Positions 10,650 through 20,967 of a stretch of 61,478 nt of DNA are shown piece by piece. The position numbers and the translations under genes were made by a program. The first letter of the stretch is position 1; each line of letters starts with the position of its first letter. The notes beneath the pieces were generated by a model. The model worked only from the letters and a program-made list of their open reading frames with translations, made no database searches and was not told where the DNA came from. Source of the DNA: Chara braunii (lineage: Eukaryota > Streptophyta > Charophyceae > Charales > Characeae); contig BFEA01000053.1 of NCBI GenBank assembly GCA_003427395.1, forward strand, positions 2,676,489-2,737,966, given 5' to 3'.

Positions 10650-11152
10650 GTTGGAATAATTGCATCTGTACCCCACTTAAAGATGGGAATACCCGCTATA
10701 CCCAGTCCCAACACGAACTTCCATCTATGCCCGGAGGGCGTTCAACTTTGTACCCAGCTTTTCCCCTGTGCGAAATTGTAGGTGTAGCCAATCCTGCGGC
10801 CCGGGATTCGGAGCATGAAATTATGCTCATGCCCACCAAGTAGACCGTTGTGGCCCAGCGGCTGCTGGGTATGAGCATAATTTCAGCCATCTGGTAGCAG
10901 GGTATATGAACAATTCCCCGGGGTATGCCCGTAATTTTGCCTTGGTATGTCCATAGTTTGCGCATTCTGGTAGTTGGTTATAACGTATAAGTTATAACTG
11001 CAATTTTGCGGTACCAACCTGGGTCCACCTCGGTCCTGGGCACACAAACAATTTCCACTAGCCGTTTCCTCGGTATGGGTGCAAGTAGGGGATGGAACTG
11101 GATATAGTCGTTATTCCCATCTTTAAGTGGGGTATAGATGCAATTTTCCCTT
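10650..11152. mobile_element. Fold-back element of converging ~30-bp motifs
   Basis: The outer arms are inverted copies: TGCATCTGTACCCCACTTAA (from 10661) matches the reverse complement of the block ending near 11142, and the match continues with lower identity. At the centre, TGAAATTATGCTCATGCCCA (10816-10835) and TGGGTATGAGCATAATTTCA (10865-10884) form a hairpin stem with one mismatch. Between them, degenerate copies of a motif like AATT-N(4-6)-TATACCC recur about every 25-45 bp. About six point right in the left half and about eight point left in the right half. No coding region. Confidence 0.7.
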
Positions 11153-11159
11153 TTCTGTT

Positions 11160-11939
11160 TCCACCTGTTTGTCCTCTTTTGACTTTGGGACCTTGACCCT
11201 GAAACTCGAATTTGGGGTCTGCAAATTGAAAAGCGTTTCACTCTCGCCAGCCTGATTTCATGGTCCTTCGAGAAAGTTACAAACTTTACCTTTCTACTAT
11301 GCCGACGCCTCTGCGAGCCCTTTCATAATAGGATACTATACAAGGGGCTGTTTCCATTAAACGACCACTACGTTTCTCAGGCAACCGCAAAGTCCATCTA
11401 GTAGCCTACTCCTAAAAAGTTGGGGGCTCGGGGCAGGGTTGGAGGCCGAAGAAAAGAAAATGATAAAAAAACAAGAAATAAAAAGAACTAGAGTTTCGAA
11501 TCCAGGGACGACAGGGAAGGCCCTCACGAGGGTGGAAGTTACACCAATGTTTTGAGGAATGTACCTGGCCACTATATGAGGAACATGATTGCTGTTTGTT
11601 TGTTTTCTTTTCCATGTCCTTTGTGCCCTGCCAGCCAGGCAGGGTGTATTTCACGTGTGGCACGTAACTGTCTCACTTATCTCATACTCACCCTAATGCT
11701 GTAGCATCTTGTACCCGCCCTCGATCGCAGCATAAGGGATGTGTTTTTCCCGTTCTTTATCAGTTGTTTGTCCGCACACTCCCTCACTGAGGGCACAGTC
11801 ACATGAGCACCTTATAGAAGGCGTTCGGGAAGTTTTTTTTTTCCCATGTTCCTTTCTGGATGAAACTGCCCCGGCTCGGCAAAACTTGGTGCGCAGTGAA
11901 AATCAGGCTCCGCAAAAACAGGATCGGAGGTGGTGGTGG
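11160..11939. other. Unassigned stretch between fold-back element and element B
   Basis: No protein, RNA or repeat family is recognised. It separates LTR-C copy 1 and the fold-back element from the 3' end of element B. A GGTGGTGGTTTAA sequence near 11930 weakly resembles a MITE end. Confidence 0.35.
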
Positions 11940-13147
11940 TTTAACTCATCTTTAGTAAACCAGCGATCTTTCGTAGGCTCATGGTAAGCAAATCTGCTTT
12001 GTACTGTCGTTGGGCCCTCCCTCTGCATCCAGATCAGACATCCTCTGCAACCATTCTGTCTACATTGTATTTACCATCCATATCTGGAGGTATCATAGAT
12101 CTTCTTGATGGGAACTGATCGTTAGTCACACAGGGAAGCAACTGAGAGGCATGGAAAACTGGATAGGTATTTAGGTGTCGTGGTATCTCAACGACATAGG
12201 AAGGACCATCTACATCACCAATGACATCAAGAATCTGCCACGGTTCCCTATATGCAGATAATAATTTCTGCGATATACTTTCCTCTGGGAGAAATTATTT
12301 TTACTTTACCTAAACTAAATCACGTACAGCGAACTGCGAAGGTCTGTGATGCTTCTTTGCTTGCTCAATCATTTGATGTTGGACCTTCACTCTATTCTCC
12401 CTAAGTCGCTGTAAGTCTTTTTCATATTGTATAACAAACTCTCTTGTTCCTGGCGGCAATCTATGGATTGGTCGGGATTCAGACACTGTAGGCCGCCGTG
12501 GACTCCATCCCCTATGCAGCTCATTAGGAGTCCTTGTTGTAGCTAGGTGCAAAGAGTTATTTGGGAAGATGCTCATCCCAGTCAATCTGGTCAGGTCTAA
12601 TATACATGTGTAGTACTTGCTGGAGCAGTTTGTTCATCTGCTCCGTCTGACCGTTAGTCTCAGGATGTCTGCCTGACGACATAGTTAGTTTATTTCCATA
12701 GACTTTTATTAGTTGTTGTGATTACTCGCTCGTAAATCGTGTCTCTATCAATTATAATAGTCAAGGGATGGGCGTAATCCTTTACCCAATTATTAATGAA
12801 CTTTGTGATTACTAGGTCAGTCTTTGCATCTGCAGGGACTTGAACCTCTCTACAATTGTCATCATTTGTCTTTTCCCATTCCTACTCTTAACTTTGGTAT
12901 CCATAAAGTTTATGGACACGGATTCTCTGCACCTGTCGGGATAGGTAATGGTTTCAACAGTCCAAGGGAAGGCTGCGTGGAACTTTTGCTCCTTTGACAT
13001 ACCTTGTAGCCTTGAACGTAAGCTATGCAATCATGCTTCATTCCAATCAATGTAGAGGACCTGAGGAGATTAGCACGTCTTTCTCCACCCAAAATGGCCC
13101 TCGGTCTCGTGGCATTCCCCTAGAATCAGACTGTGAACTGCCTCACT
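11940..13147 (-). pseudogene. Element B integrase, C-terminal portion
   Basis: Minus-strand frames give the zinc-finger end (AYVQGYKVCQRSKSSTQPSL, near 13000), the core start (SVSINFMDTKVKSRNGK, near 12900), then the target-recognition and C-terminal part (NELHRGWSPRRPTVSESRPI, 12310-12585). The reading is broken by shifts. Much of the core around the second Asp can be followed only piecemeal (12720-12830). It continues across element A into 22010. Confidence 0.8.
13144..13147. repeat. Left target-site duplication of element A
   Basis: CACT here is repeated at 22006-22009, directly outside the two LTR ends. Confidence 0.75.
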
Positions 13148-13592
13148 TGAAAGGGCCTTTACCCGTTCAGCCTCTGGGAAACGAACGTTGCATAATGGGC
13201 CGTTTGGCCAGAACCCATCTCATGGAAAGCAGACCAAAAGACAAGCTTCCTGGGTCAAGAGTCACATCCTGAATGTACTGAGAAGTCGTTTCAAGGAGAC
13301 ACCGTCGTGCCCCTGGACGAACAGTTGCAGCATTCCTTTCTGGGAGTCACGTCTGTTCACCCAAGGGCTGGACAAAGTCATGCCTGTTCGTGTGTCTGCT
13401 CAGGTAGAAGTCAAAGGGTAGGTCCCAGTCCAGTCAAAGTCCAACAATCAGTCTAGATTCAGGGCAGAAGTCCGAAATGCAGGCCTAAGGGCCGCCACAG
13501 CAGCAGACCCTGAGGGAAAGGTACTGGGACACACTCTACACAACCTGGGACCCAAGGGGGCTGATTCAGGCCTCGCCAGGCTAGGCCATTGG

Positions 13593-13600
13593 TATAAAAG
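13593..13600 (+). promoter_or_regulatory. TATA box in 5' LTR of A
   Basis: TATAAAAG, conserved at 21425-21432 in the 3' LTR. Confidence 0.6.
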
Positions 13601-13795
13601 AGCAGGCCAGCCTCCCACACGGCAGATCTTCACTGGCATTGATGCGTGGAACTGTTGTGGCACTTGTGCGCTAGCATGCAGGAAGAGAGCGCTGGCTTGG
13701 AAGCTGCACAAGAGAGAGAGACGCTAGGCGCTGGCTTGCTGAAGCAGCCATCGCTCCACTAGTTAGTGTTAGTAGTAGTAGGGTTAGTGTTAGTA

Positions 13796-13891
13796 CATCA
13801 GTGAGTAGTATTCAGAGTAGATCCTCGTGTGTTAGGGAGTGTGCATCAGTGAGTAGTATTCAGAGTAGATCCTCGTGTGTTAGGGAGTGTG
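13796..13891 (+). repeat. 48-bp tandem duplication in LTR of A
   Basis: The unit starting CATCAGTGAGTAGTATTCAG occurs at 13796 and 13844. The 3' LTR has one copy only, so the change happened after insertion in one of the two LTRs. Confidence 0.9.
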
Positions 13892-14259
13892 CATGCATGA
13901 TGTGAAGTAGAAGGAAGACCAGGACTACGACATTGAGATAAGGAGAGAGAGAGAAGACATACAGGGGGAAGTGAGAGCTATGTGGATACTTACCTTCTGT
14001 GCGCCAGTTCTGAAGAAGGAGGCTTCTATGCGCTAGTTCTGAAGGAGGAGGAAGACTTGTGATCCTGTTACGGCGCTATACATTCTGAACTTGTGACAAT
14101 CTCTCTTAATCTTGTTACTAAAATTGAGCCGAGTTCCTTGGTCTCGTTCATCTCGCACTGGAGCTTTGTGTGAGCTATTGCGATTTTGTGAAATGTGTGT
14201 GAATGCATGTTATCCGACGCACTCCAGCAAGTGACAAACAGTCGGGTTCCTTGCAAATT

Positions 14260-14271
14260 TGGTATCGGAGC
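14260..14271 (+). promoter_or_regulatory. Primer-binding site of element A
   Basis: TGGTATCGGAGC begins four bases after the 5' LTR end. It is identical to the site at 9706 and typical of priming by initiator tRNA-Met. Confidence 0.85.
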
Positions 14272-15203
14272 TGAACTCGTTACTCTCACTGAGGCGCTGA
14301 CATGAGTAAGGCCGGCGAGGGAGGTATGCGGGCTCGATGAATGCTGGCGATGGTGGAGAACTAAGGAGTGAGTGTTGAGGATTGGGATAAGGAGGGGGTA
14401 GCATGCCGAAGAGGAAGGGGCTAAGGAGGAGTATCTTACCTGCGCGAGGAGCGAGGAGCGTGGAGCGATTGAGGAGCCTTCATCGACGTCTACAAGGAAG
14501 AGAAGAACTTCTTACCCCTTACCTGGCTGTGTGTGGAGTTGTGTCGAGTACCTTCTTCTACCCCTCCTCTCTGGTGGTCGCTGCTGCTGCTGTTTGTCCA
14601 TATCTGGTCCGGTCTGAAGGTCAGGGCGCGAGAGTCTGGTCAAGTCAGAGTCGACAGCAGGTCAGAGTCATCATCTGGTCCTACATCCCTGACATCTGGT
14701 TTGACATCTGCGCTAAGTGGTAGGAAAGGATAGGGATAGGCTGTGGGCATAGTGGCAGATTGCCATGTCAGATAGCACCCGAGTCATAAGGCAATAAATG
14801 AACAGGGCAAGTTGATTTTGCGATTGAAGTACTAGCCGTGCATCTGACATTGTGTAAGCTCCAGCTTGGTCCTGCGCAGAAGACCAGTACGTTAGTTAAA
14901 AAAAAAAAAAGGAACAGAAATAGAAACAAGACAAGGCCAGACAAGTATAAGTACAACCAAGGCGTATTGACGTTGAAGACAGGTAGCAAGCAAAGTAAGA
15001 AAAAGGGAAAAGAATTCTGGTTTTGATTAGTGAAGTTAAAGTTTTATTTTCTAAAATTCGTTATTTCTGAGACAAAGACATCCAGAGCTTGAAAGAAAAA
15101 AAAAAAAAAAAAAGCATATCCCATCCACGTGGCAGATAAGTAGGACAAGAGGAGAATTCTTTCCTGGTGGGACAGTGGAGGGGTACCTGTGTTGTAATCC
15201 ATC
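14272..15203 (+). other. Leader of element A
   Basis: About 930 bp between primer-binding site and first coding frame. It holds repeated GGTCAGAGTC-like words (14615-14680) and an A-rich run at 14898-14910. No conserved coding region is seen. Confidence 0.5.
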
Positions 15204-15803
15204 ATGGATGACTTCCCCATGCAAGGCATCATGGCCCTCTCGGTGTTGATGGACCCACTCTTCAAACTCTTCTTTCCCCTGGGTTTCGGGAGAATCTGCA
15301 CCTCCCTAATGATGTTGAGATCAGGAAGTGCAAAGACAGGGCTTACACTTGCAGAGCAGGCTGAAGTGGATCGCCGACAGGCAGAAAAGAAGAAAGAAAA
15401 AGAAGAAAAGAAAAGACAGAAAGAGGAAGAGATAAAGAAGAAACTGCAAATGGAAGAAGACATAATGAAGAAAGAAATGAAAGAAAAGTTAGAAAAAGAG
15501 TTGAAAGAAGAACTGCAGACAGTTGAAGAAGAAGATGAACCTGGCGATGACAGGCTCATCAGGTGGCGGGCAGAAAGAGGTGAGACAAGCCAGACAGGTG
15601 GTGAACTTGATGTCAAACCGTTGAACTGGTACGACCAGTATGCATACTCCAGCGATAGGATTGAGGAAACAGATGAAGAGAGGGATCTGTTCGTTGCGAA
15701 GCTGGCATCTATCAAAGATCAAAAGGAAAAAGAACTTTTGCTAGAGGAAAAGCGTGCAGAACTTGCATATGATAATGTTAGCAGCAAAGCGGCAAGAGCT
15801 TGA
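15204..15803 (+). CDS. Element A Gag N-terminal coiled-coil ORF
   Basis: A 199-codon frame whose residues about 50-115 are almost entirely Glu, Lys, Arg and Gln with heptad-like hydrophobics (AEKKKEKEEKKRQKEEEIKK), predicting a long coiled coil. An acidic segment and a conserved EERDLFVAKLASIKDQKEKE block follow. Elements B and C encode the same arrangement (B near 26070-26629, C near 55317-55583), so this belongs to the family and precedes the capsid-like part of Gag. Coiled-coil N-termini can drive Gag multimerisation; here that is inferred. The frame is lost after 15803 and resumes as Gag at 16228. Confidence 0.6.
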   Translation: MDDFPMQGIMALSVLMDPLFKLFFPLGFGRICTSLMMLRSGSAKTGLTLAEQAEVDRRQAEKKKEKEEKKRQKEEEIKKKLQMEEDIMKKEMKEKLEKELKEELQTVEEEDEPGDDRLIRWRAERGETSQTGGELDVKPLNWYDQYAYSSDRIEETDEERDLFVAKLASIKDQKEKELLLEEKRAELAYDNVSSKAARA

Positions 15804-16227
15804 TGAAAGAAAAAGGTTGCAAGCAGGGGTACGAGGCTGCATAAAGAATTGCAAGATCATAAAGAGAAACAGGCTGCCACAGAAGAGAAATTACTAATTA
15901 GCCCTCTTGACAGAAACAGTCTTACATACGAAGCAGGAGTTGGAAGCAATCAATAGAACTCTGCAAAAGATTGAGACCCACCAATATGAGTTTGGAGGAG
16001 TTTGGAACACCTTTCTGCAGAAGTCCGCCAGAGATGTTGATTAGATAACCATATCACACAAACCTTTACTCCCGCCGCAATTGATAAGATAGTCTGAGGC
16101 AGCGGCGGAGGAGGAGGTGGAGACGGAGACGGCGAAAATGATAAAAAAGGAAAGGGAGAAGTGTCGTGGACCTACACTGGCAAGAAGGAGGCGAGTGTCC
16201 TACATTGGATTGCAGCCGTAGAGTCAT

Positions 16228-17258
16228 ATGTATACGTTCAGCGCATCCCGTACTGGGATAGAGTTTGATGGCCATCTCGTGCATGATGCGATGAGCTTCG
16301 CCATATCGTTGCGAAAAGAAGCGAAATGCCAGACCATGATTGAATATTCACAACAAACGAGAATCGAAGATTTCTTTAAGGCTATTAGGGAAAGATTTGA
16401 AGATAAAATTTGGCTCGTCGAACAGAAATGTTAATCTTAAACATTGCAGATCGAAAATGGAAGAGTGCGTCTACACTGAAAGCAACGATGGATGAACTTT
16501 TGCAATGCGTTGAACATGGTCTTACTCCTGCTCAAATCCTCAATAACTTCGCTAGAGCACTACCCGACCCTCTCCGTACTCAGTTATATCCCCGTACAAA
16601 GGAAGAGGGGATGACATACGAGAAGTTCAGCAAGATCGCTATAGATGATGCTGGCTTCATAGTCGAGGCTAATTATTGCCATTATTGGAAAGATCTGCAA
16701 GCGGGGAAGAAATGGCAAAACCGCACCATCTCAGGGAATATACCTAGGAAAGACAATCTCCTTCTTACTTTTGAAGAAAGAGGTGTCGAAGCTCTCTCTT
16801 ATGATCAGATAAATTATGGTCTGGAGGGAGGACCCAGCGGCACAGTAGTTCAGGAGGGGGACTACGTGGCTGTTGCAGCTCGCGTGGGAGGGCGACAAGG
16901 AAGAGGACGTGGCCGAGGAAGAGGAGGCCGCGGACGTGGTGGAAGAGGACCCGGTACCCAGAGGGGTGGTGGCGAAGGTAGGTACTACGTGGGTGGAAGG
17001 GGCAATAGTCCCTCTCAAGGTGGCCGTAGTTCATATTCTACCTGGGGAAGAGGAAGAGGCGCGTGGTATGGTACATGGGACAAACCATATCCACCCGATC
17101 CAGGCTTGCCCGAAGGGGAGCCTTGGAAGAAACTAGGGATCACAGAGAAAGTTTGGCAAGAAAGGAAAGTCGTCGATCAGTGCCTCAAATGTGGTGACCC
17201 CAACCACATTGTTCCCTATTGCCCAGACTATAAGATACTAAAAGGGAACAGCCAGTAG
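16228..17258 (+). pseudogene. Element A Gag: capsid-like domain, RGG region, zinc knuckle
   Basis: Two overlapping frames, 16228-16434 and 16410-17258, form one Gag broken by a shift near 16430. The capsid-like part shows TRIEDFFKAIRERFED then KATMDELLQC and QLYPRTKEEGMTYEKFSKIA, as in retrotransposon Gag. In the second frame residues about 160-225 are an Arg/Gly-rich RNA-binding stretch. A C-X2-C-X4-H-X4-C knuckle (CLKCGDPNHIVPYC) is at residues 258-271. Gag packages element RNA in cytoplasmic particles. Confidence 0.85.
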
Positions 17259-17460
17259 GGGTCTCAGTTGCCTCTACGGGAACTTTGGATGTAGAAAGAA
17301 AGACATCCTCCCATCCGAAGGTTCCACTGGCAGAGACTGAAGAGGAAGACAGTCCCCACCTAGTTAACTGTCCAGAGGTAGTAAGTGTGTGTACCTCTCT
17401 AGGTGGATCCCTCGTTGGCATGGGTGATGAGTTGGCCGCTCTCGCCAAGCCTGGACTGAG

Positions 17461-17808
17461 ATGAAGAAACGAAGAGGACAGTTAATAATTGCAGATCTTG
17501 AAGTAAATAAAATAAGAGTTGGAGGTATGATAGATAGTGGATCAACTCGCAGCTATATAAGTAAGAAAGGGTTAAAGAAGCTGCATCTCGGGCTGAAAGT
17601 TAAACAATTAGATGAGCCCGTAATAAGTAAATTCGTTGATAGCACTATAACTGTAATGGATAGATATGTTGAAGGGGTTAAGATATACTTCCGGCTCGAA
17701 GCAGAGGGGAAGGTGGAACGCGTTCTCCACTCTCTGACTCTCTTGGTGGAAGATGATCTCCCTTTTGACATTCTTTTAGGTATGGATTGGGGTGAAGCTG
17801 CAAACTGA
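17461..17808 (+). CDS. Element A aspartic protease
   Basis: A 115-codon frame with active-site loop IDSGSTRSYIS (residues about 24-34) and the C-terminal DILLGMDWG block. This matches the pepsin-fold, dimeric proteases of Ty3/gypsy Gag-Pol polyproteins. It lies between Gag and reverse transcriptase as expected. The start ATG is simply the first in the frame; in the polyprotein the domain would be read through. Of the three related copies this one keeps the catalytic Asp, while B has Asn. Confidence 0.85.
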   Translation: MKKRRGQLIIADLEVNKIRVGGMIDSGSTRSYISKKGLKKLHLGLKVKQLDEPVISKFVDSTITVMDRYVEGVKIYFRLEAEGKVERVLHSLTLLVEDDLPFDILLGMDWGEAAN

Positions 17809-18160
17809 CATAAAGTTGAGGGACCATGAGTGTTGGCTTCCAATTCCGCAAGGTGGGAAAAAGAAAATTCGCTTGTTTCATGAATCAAGGAAAGAAAGCA
17901 GCTTGGCTCATTGTTGTATGAGTGCCCCCGCGTTCCCCCGCCATGTGAAAAGGTATAATTTGTATGATCAAGTTTTTGCATTTGTGCACCCAATAAAGAA
18001 GGGTGAAGCTAAAGAAGAGGCCAAGTCCCCGAATATTGAGAAAATTCTAGAAGAATTCGCAGATGTGGCAGAAGCCCCAAGCGGTGTAGTTGAGAGACCA
18101 ATCAAACATCGCATTGATATCATTCCAGGAAGTCAGATTCCTAAGGGACCCATCTACTGA
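17792..18160 (+). pseudogene. Element A protease-polymerase linker
   Basis: The frame carries a conserved linker (CMSAPAFPRHVKRYNLYDQV and EEFADVAEAPSGVVERPIKH) also present in B (23342-23596) and C (52707-52955). It ends IDIIPGSQIPKGPIY, the entry to the reverse transcriptase, where a TGA stop separates it from the next frame at 18161. Confidence 0.7.
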
Positions 18161-18640
18161 ATGTCACCAAAAGGGTTGGATGAATTGCGATCCCAACTTG
18201 ATGAATTGTTGGAAAAGGGATGGATAAGGCCTAGTTCCTCGCCCTATGGTGCGCCTGTGCTGTTTGTGCCTAAAAAGGATGGCGGGGTACGCATGTGCAT
18301 AGACTATAGAAGGTTAAACGAGATAACTGTAAAAAACGCAGAACCGTTACCGCGAATAGATGATTTGCTGGATCGTGTGCAGGGTTGCAAATACTTCATG
18401 AAGATTGACCTGAAGTTCGGCTACCATCAGATTGAGGTAGAGTCGGAAGACCAATATAAAACTGCCTTCAGAACGAGGTACAGGCACTATGAGTTCGTAG
18501 TTATGCCCTTTGGTCTTACTAACGCCCCTGCGACTTTCCAAAGAACGATGAATGAACTTTTTCGCGAGTGGCTTGATAAATTTGTCATTGATATTTTGAT
18601 TTTCAGTAAAGATTTGAAAGAACATTCTGAGCACCTTTGA
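18161..18640 (+). CDS. Element A reverse transcriptase lacking YxDD
   Basis: A 159-codon frame covering fingers and palm: [54 protein letters not shown] and [13 protein letters not shown]. Where relatives read DKFVVVYLDDILIF, this copy reads [10 protein letters not shown] (18575-18604). Four codons, including part of the YLDD metal-binding box, are missing without breaking the frame. Reverse transcription is therefore not possible from this copy. The frame stops at 18640 and the thumb continues in another frame. Confidence 0.85.
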   Translation: MSPKGLDELRSQLDELLEKGWIRPSSSPYGAPVLFVPKKDGGVRMCIDYRRLNEITVKNAEPLPRIDDLLDRVQGCKYFMKIDLKFGYHQIEVESEDQYKTAFRTRYRHYEFVVMPFGLTNAPATFQRTMNELFREWLDKFVIDILIFSKDLKEHSEHL

Positions 18641-18690
18641 CTTGTGCTAAATAAGTTGCGTGAAGCAAATCTAAAGATAAACCCAAAAAA

Positions 18691-19644
18691 GTGCGATTGG
18701 GCCAAGAGTCAGGTTTTGTATTTAGGGCATGGCGATGGAGTCAAACCGGAAAACTAAAAATTGCAGGAATTCGAGATTGGTCAAACCCCCGCACTTTGAC
18801 TGAGTTGCGGTCGTTCCTTGGGCTAGCCAACTACTATCGGAAGTTCGTTAAGCACTTCACGATAATAGCTGCACCCCTTCGCAGATTGCTTAAGAAAGAA
18901 ACAATCTGGAAGTGGGACTCGGACTGCACAACTTCGTTTAAGCGTCTGAAAAAGTGTCTGATTAACTATCTGGTTTTGAAGGTTGTCGACCCTTCTTTGC
19001 CCTTTGTGGTCACCACTGACGCAAGTCAATACGGGATAGGTGTTGTACTCCAGCAGGATGATGAGCATTGATACAGACATGTAGAATTCGTGTCCCGACG
19101 ACTACCTAACGAGAAGGTCGCCACTTCCACGTACGAGAGAAAGTTGTTTGCTCTCAGGGAAGCCCTTGATCATTGGCGACACTATCTTCTAGGAAGGCAC
19201 TTCAAAGTATACTCAAATCAGGAGACACTTCGCTGGCTTAAGACGCAGGTCCGAATGACACCTAAGTTGACTAGGTGGGCTGCCGAAATCTACCAGTATG
19301 ACTTTGAGTTAAAGCCAGTTAAGGGTAAGTATAACGTTGTCGCCGACGCATTGAGTCGAAGATCAGATTTCTTTGGTGCCATTGTAACCTATTTGGATGT
19401 AGGCACCGACCTACAAGAGAAGATTAGGAATGCGTATCCTAGTGATCTTGTATATGGCGCTATGTTAAAGCGTGTGCAAGAGGCGCCGCAAGAGTTTCCT
19501 AACTATCGTATAACCCAAGGACTGTTGTTTGGAAGAACCGATGTGCATGATAGGCTTTGTATTCCGAATGTGGAAGAGATTAAAAGTCTTATTTTAGGGG
19601 AGTGCCATGACACTGAAGGGCATTTCGGGTGGAAAAAGACTTGC
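18691..19644 (+). pseudogene. Element A RT connection, RNase H and integrase zinc-finger start
   Basis: The frame 18691-19071 contains [19 protein letters not shown] and the RNase H start [17 protein letters not shown]. After a TGA, 19090-19731 continues with ATSTYERKLFALREALDHWR, the end of RNase H (NVVADALSRRSDFFGAI), and the start of the integrase HHCC finger (ECHDTEGHFG). A frameshift lies near 19645. RNase H would remove the RNA strand during cDNA synthesis. Confidence 0.85.
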
Positions 19645-20930
19645 AAACCTTTTGCGTTCCTACACCTGGCCTCGCATGAAACCAGACTGCCTTGCGTATG
19701 TGCAAGGCTGTCAAGTGTGCCAAAGAAATAAGAGCACCACACAGCCTCCCCTTGGTCTACTTAAGCCTTTGCCTATTCCAACAGGTCAAGGAGACTCTGT
19801 GTCTATTGACTTTATGGACACCAAGGTAAAAAGTAGGAATGGAAAAACGCAAGTAATGGTAATCATCGACAGGTTTAGTAAGTATGTTGTTTTGTAGCAT
19901 TACCAGCGGAAGCGAAAACGGAACTGGTAATCCGGGAGTTCTTTAACCATTGGGTAAAAGATTATGGGCATCCCTTGGCAATTGTGAGTGACGGAGACTC
20001 ACGGTTCACAAGTGAACAATGGCAACAACTAATGAACGTCTATGGCTCTAAGTTGACTATGTCTTCAGGTAGGCATCCTGATACAAACATCCAAACTGAG
20101 CAAATGAACAAGATTTTGCAGCAGACGCTACGTATGTACATCCGTTCCGATCAGATTGACTGGGACGAGCATTTGCCCAAAGTTGCTAGTGCCTATTACA
20201 ACTCTGTTCACCTATCTGCATGCAAGACTCCGATGGAGTTGCATCTGGGATGGCGTCCGCGCAGACCTACCGATCGTCTGAACCTGGATCAAGTGCATAA
20301 ACTTCTTCTAGGAACAAGTGGGTTTGCTATACAATATTAGAAAGATATAGAGAAAGTAAAGGAAAATATAATGAAGGCACAACATCGGATGATAGAACAG
20401 GCAAATAAGCACAAACGACCTTTTCAGTTTGTTGTAGGTGATCTGGTATGGGTTAAGTCTAAAGAGTTTGTTCCTGNGTATGGGTTAAGTCTAAAGAGTT
20501 TGTTCCTGAAGAGAACATATCCCAAAAGTTGTTGCCAGCCTACAGAGGACCATGGCATGTTCTAGATGTGATAGGAAATGTGGATGGACCTTCTTATGTT
20601 ATTGATATTCCTTTGCACTTACACACGTATCCTGTGTTCCACTCCTCAAAGCTCTTACCTTGCGTGACCGATGAGTTATTTCCCAGTTGCAGATCGACGA
20701 TTCCTCCAAGTATGGATGGGAAGTATGACGTGGACAGGATTATTGCTGAGAGTACTGTTCAAACTAGACGTAGAGGCAGAGAACCCAACGACAATATAAA
20801 GTAAGATTTGCCTATCGAGACCCAGTGAAGATCGTTGGTTTACAAGGGAAGAATTGATTGATTCTGCACCTCATATTGTATCTGCCTATGAACAAGCAAG
20901 AAGAGGAATAAGCATTGTTGATAGGTGAAG
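19607..20930 (+). pseudogene. Element A integrase with chromodomain-like tail
   Basis: Frames 19607-19897, 19975-20340, 20371-20565 and 20529-20804 together give the second half of the zinc finger (YVQGCQVCQRNKS), the core with SIDFMDTK, AIVSDGDSRFTSEQW and HPDTNIQTEQMNK (all three acidic positions kept), the GPY/F-like block (GPSYVIDIPLHLHTYPVF) and a tail ending near 20928 (EELIDSAPHIVSAYEQ in another frame). Shifts near 19897, 20340 and 20477 break it. The last coincides with an N and a 31-bp sequence duplication that looks like an assembly join. Confidence 0.85.
20447..20509 (+). other. Duplicated 31-bp segment around an N
   Basis: GTATGGGTTAAGTCTAAAGA and the following bases occur on both sides of the ambiguous base at 20477. 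The duplication is exact, which points to a misjoined overlap rather than biology. Confidence 0.75.
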
Positions 20931-20967
20931 GATTTCTCAGAGGACTTCGAAACTAGGCCGGCGAGAG

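Larger units (their letters stand above)
13148..14255 (+). repeat. 5' LTR of element A
   Basis: The 1,108-bp repeat aligns along its length with 20968-22005. Differences include a 48-bp tandem duplication at 13796-13891 present only here and a short expansion near 14000-14050. GGTATAAAAG at 13591-13600 looks like a TATA box for RNA polymerase II transcription. Confidence 0.9.

Noticed and set aside
10650-11152. Repeated short motifs resembling a CRISPR array
   Set aside because: Units are degenerate, occur in both orientations and converge on a hairpin; spacers are not uniform and the setting is eukaryotic.
11480-11570. Possible tRNA-derived sequence (TTTCGAATCC)
   Set aside because: No matching box A at a proper distance and no T-stem pairing.
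15044-15715. 223-codon Ser/Phe-rich minus-strand frame
   Set aside because: Antisense shadow of the Glu/Lys-rich coiled-coil Gag frame.
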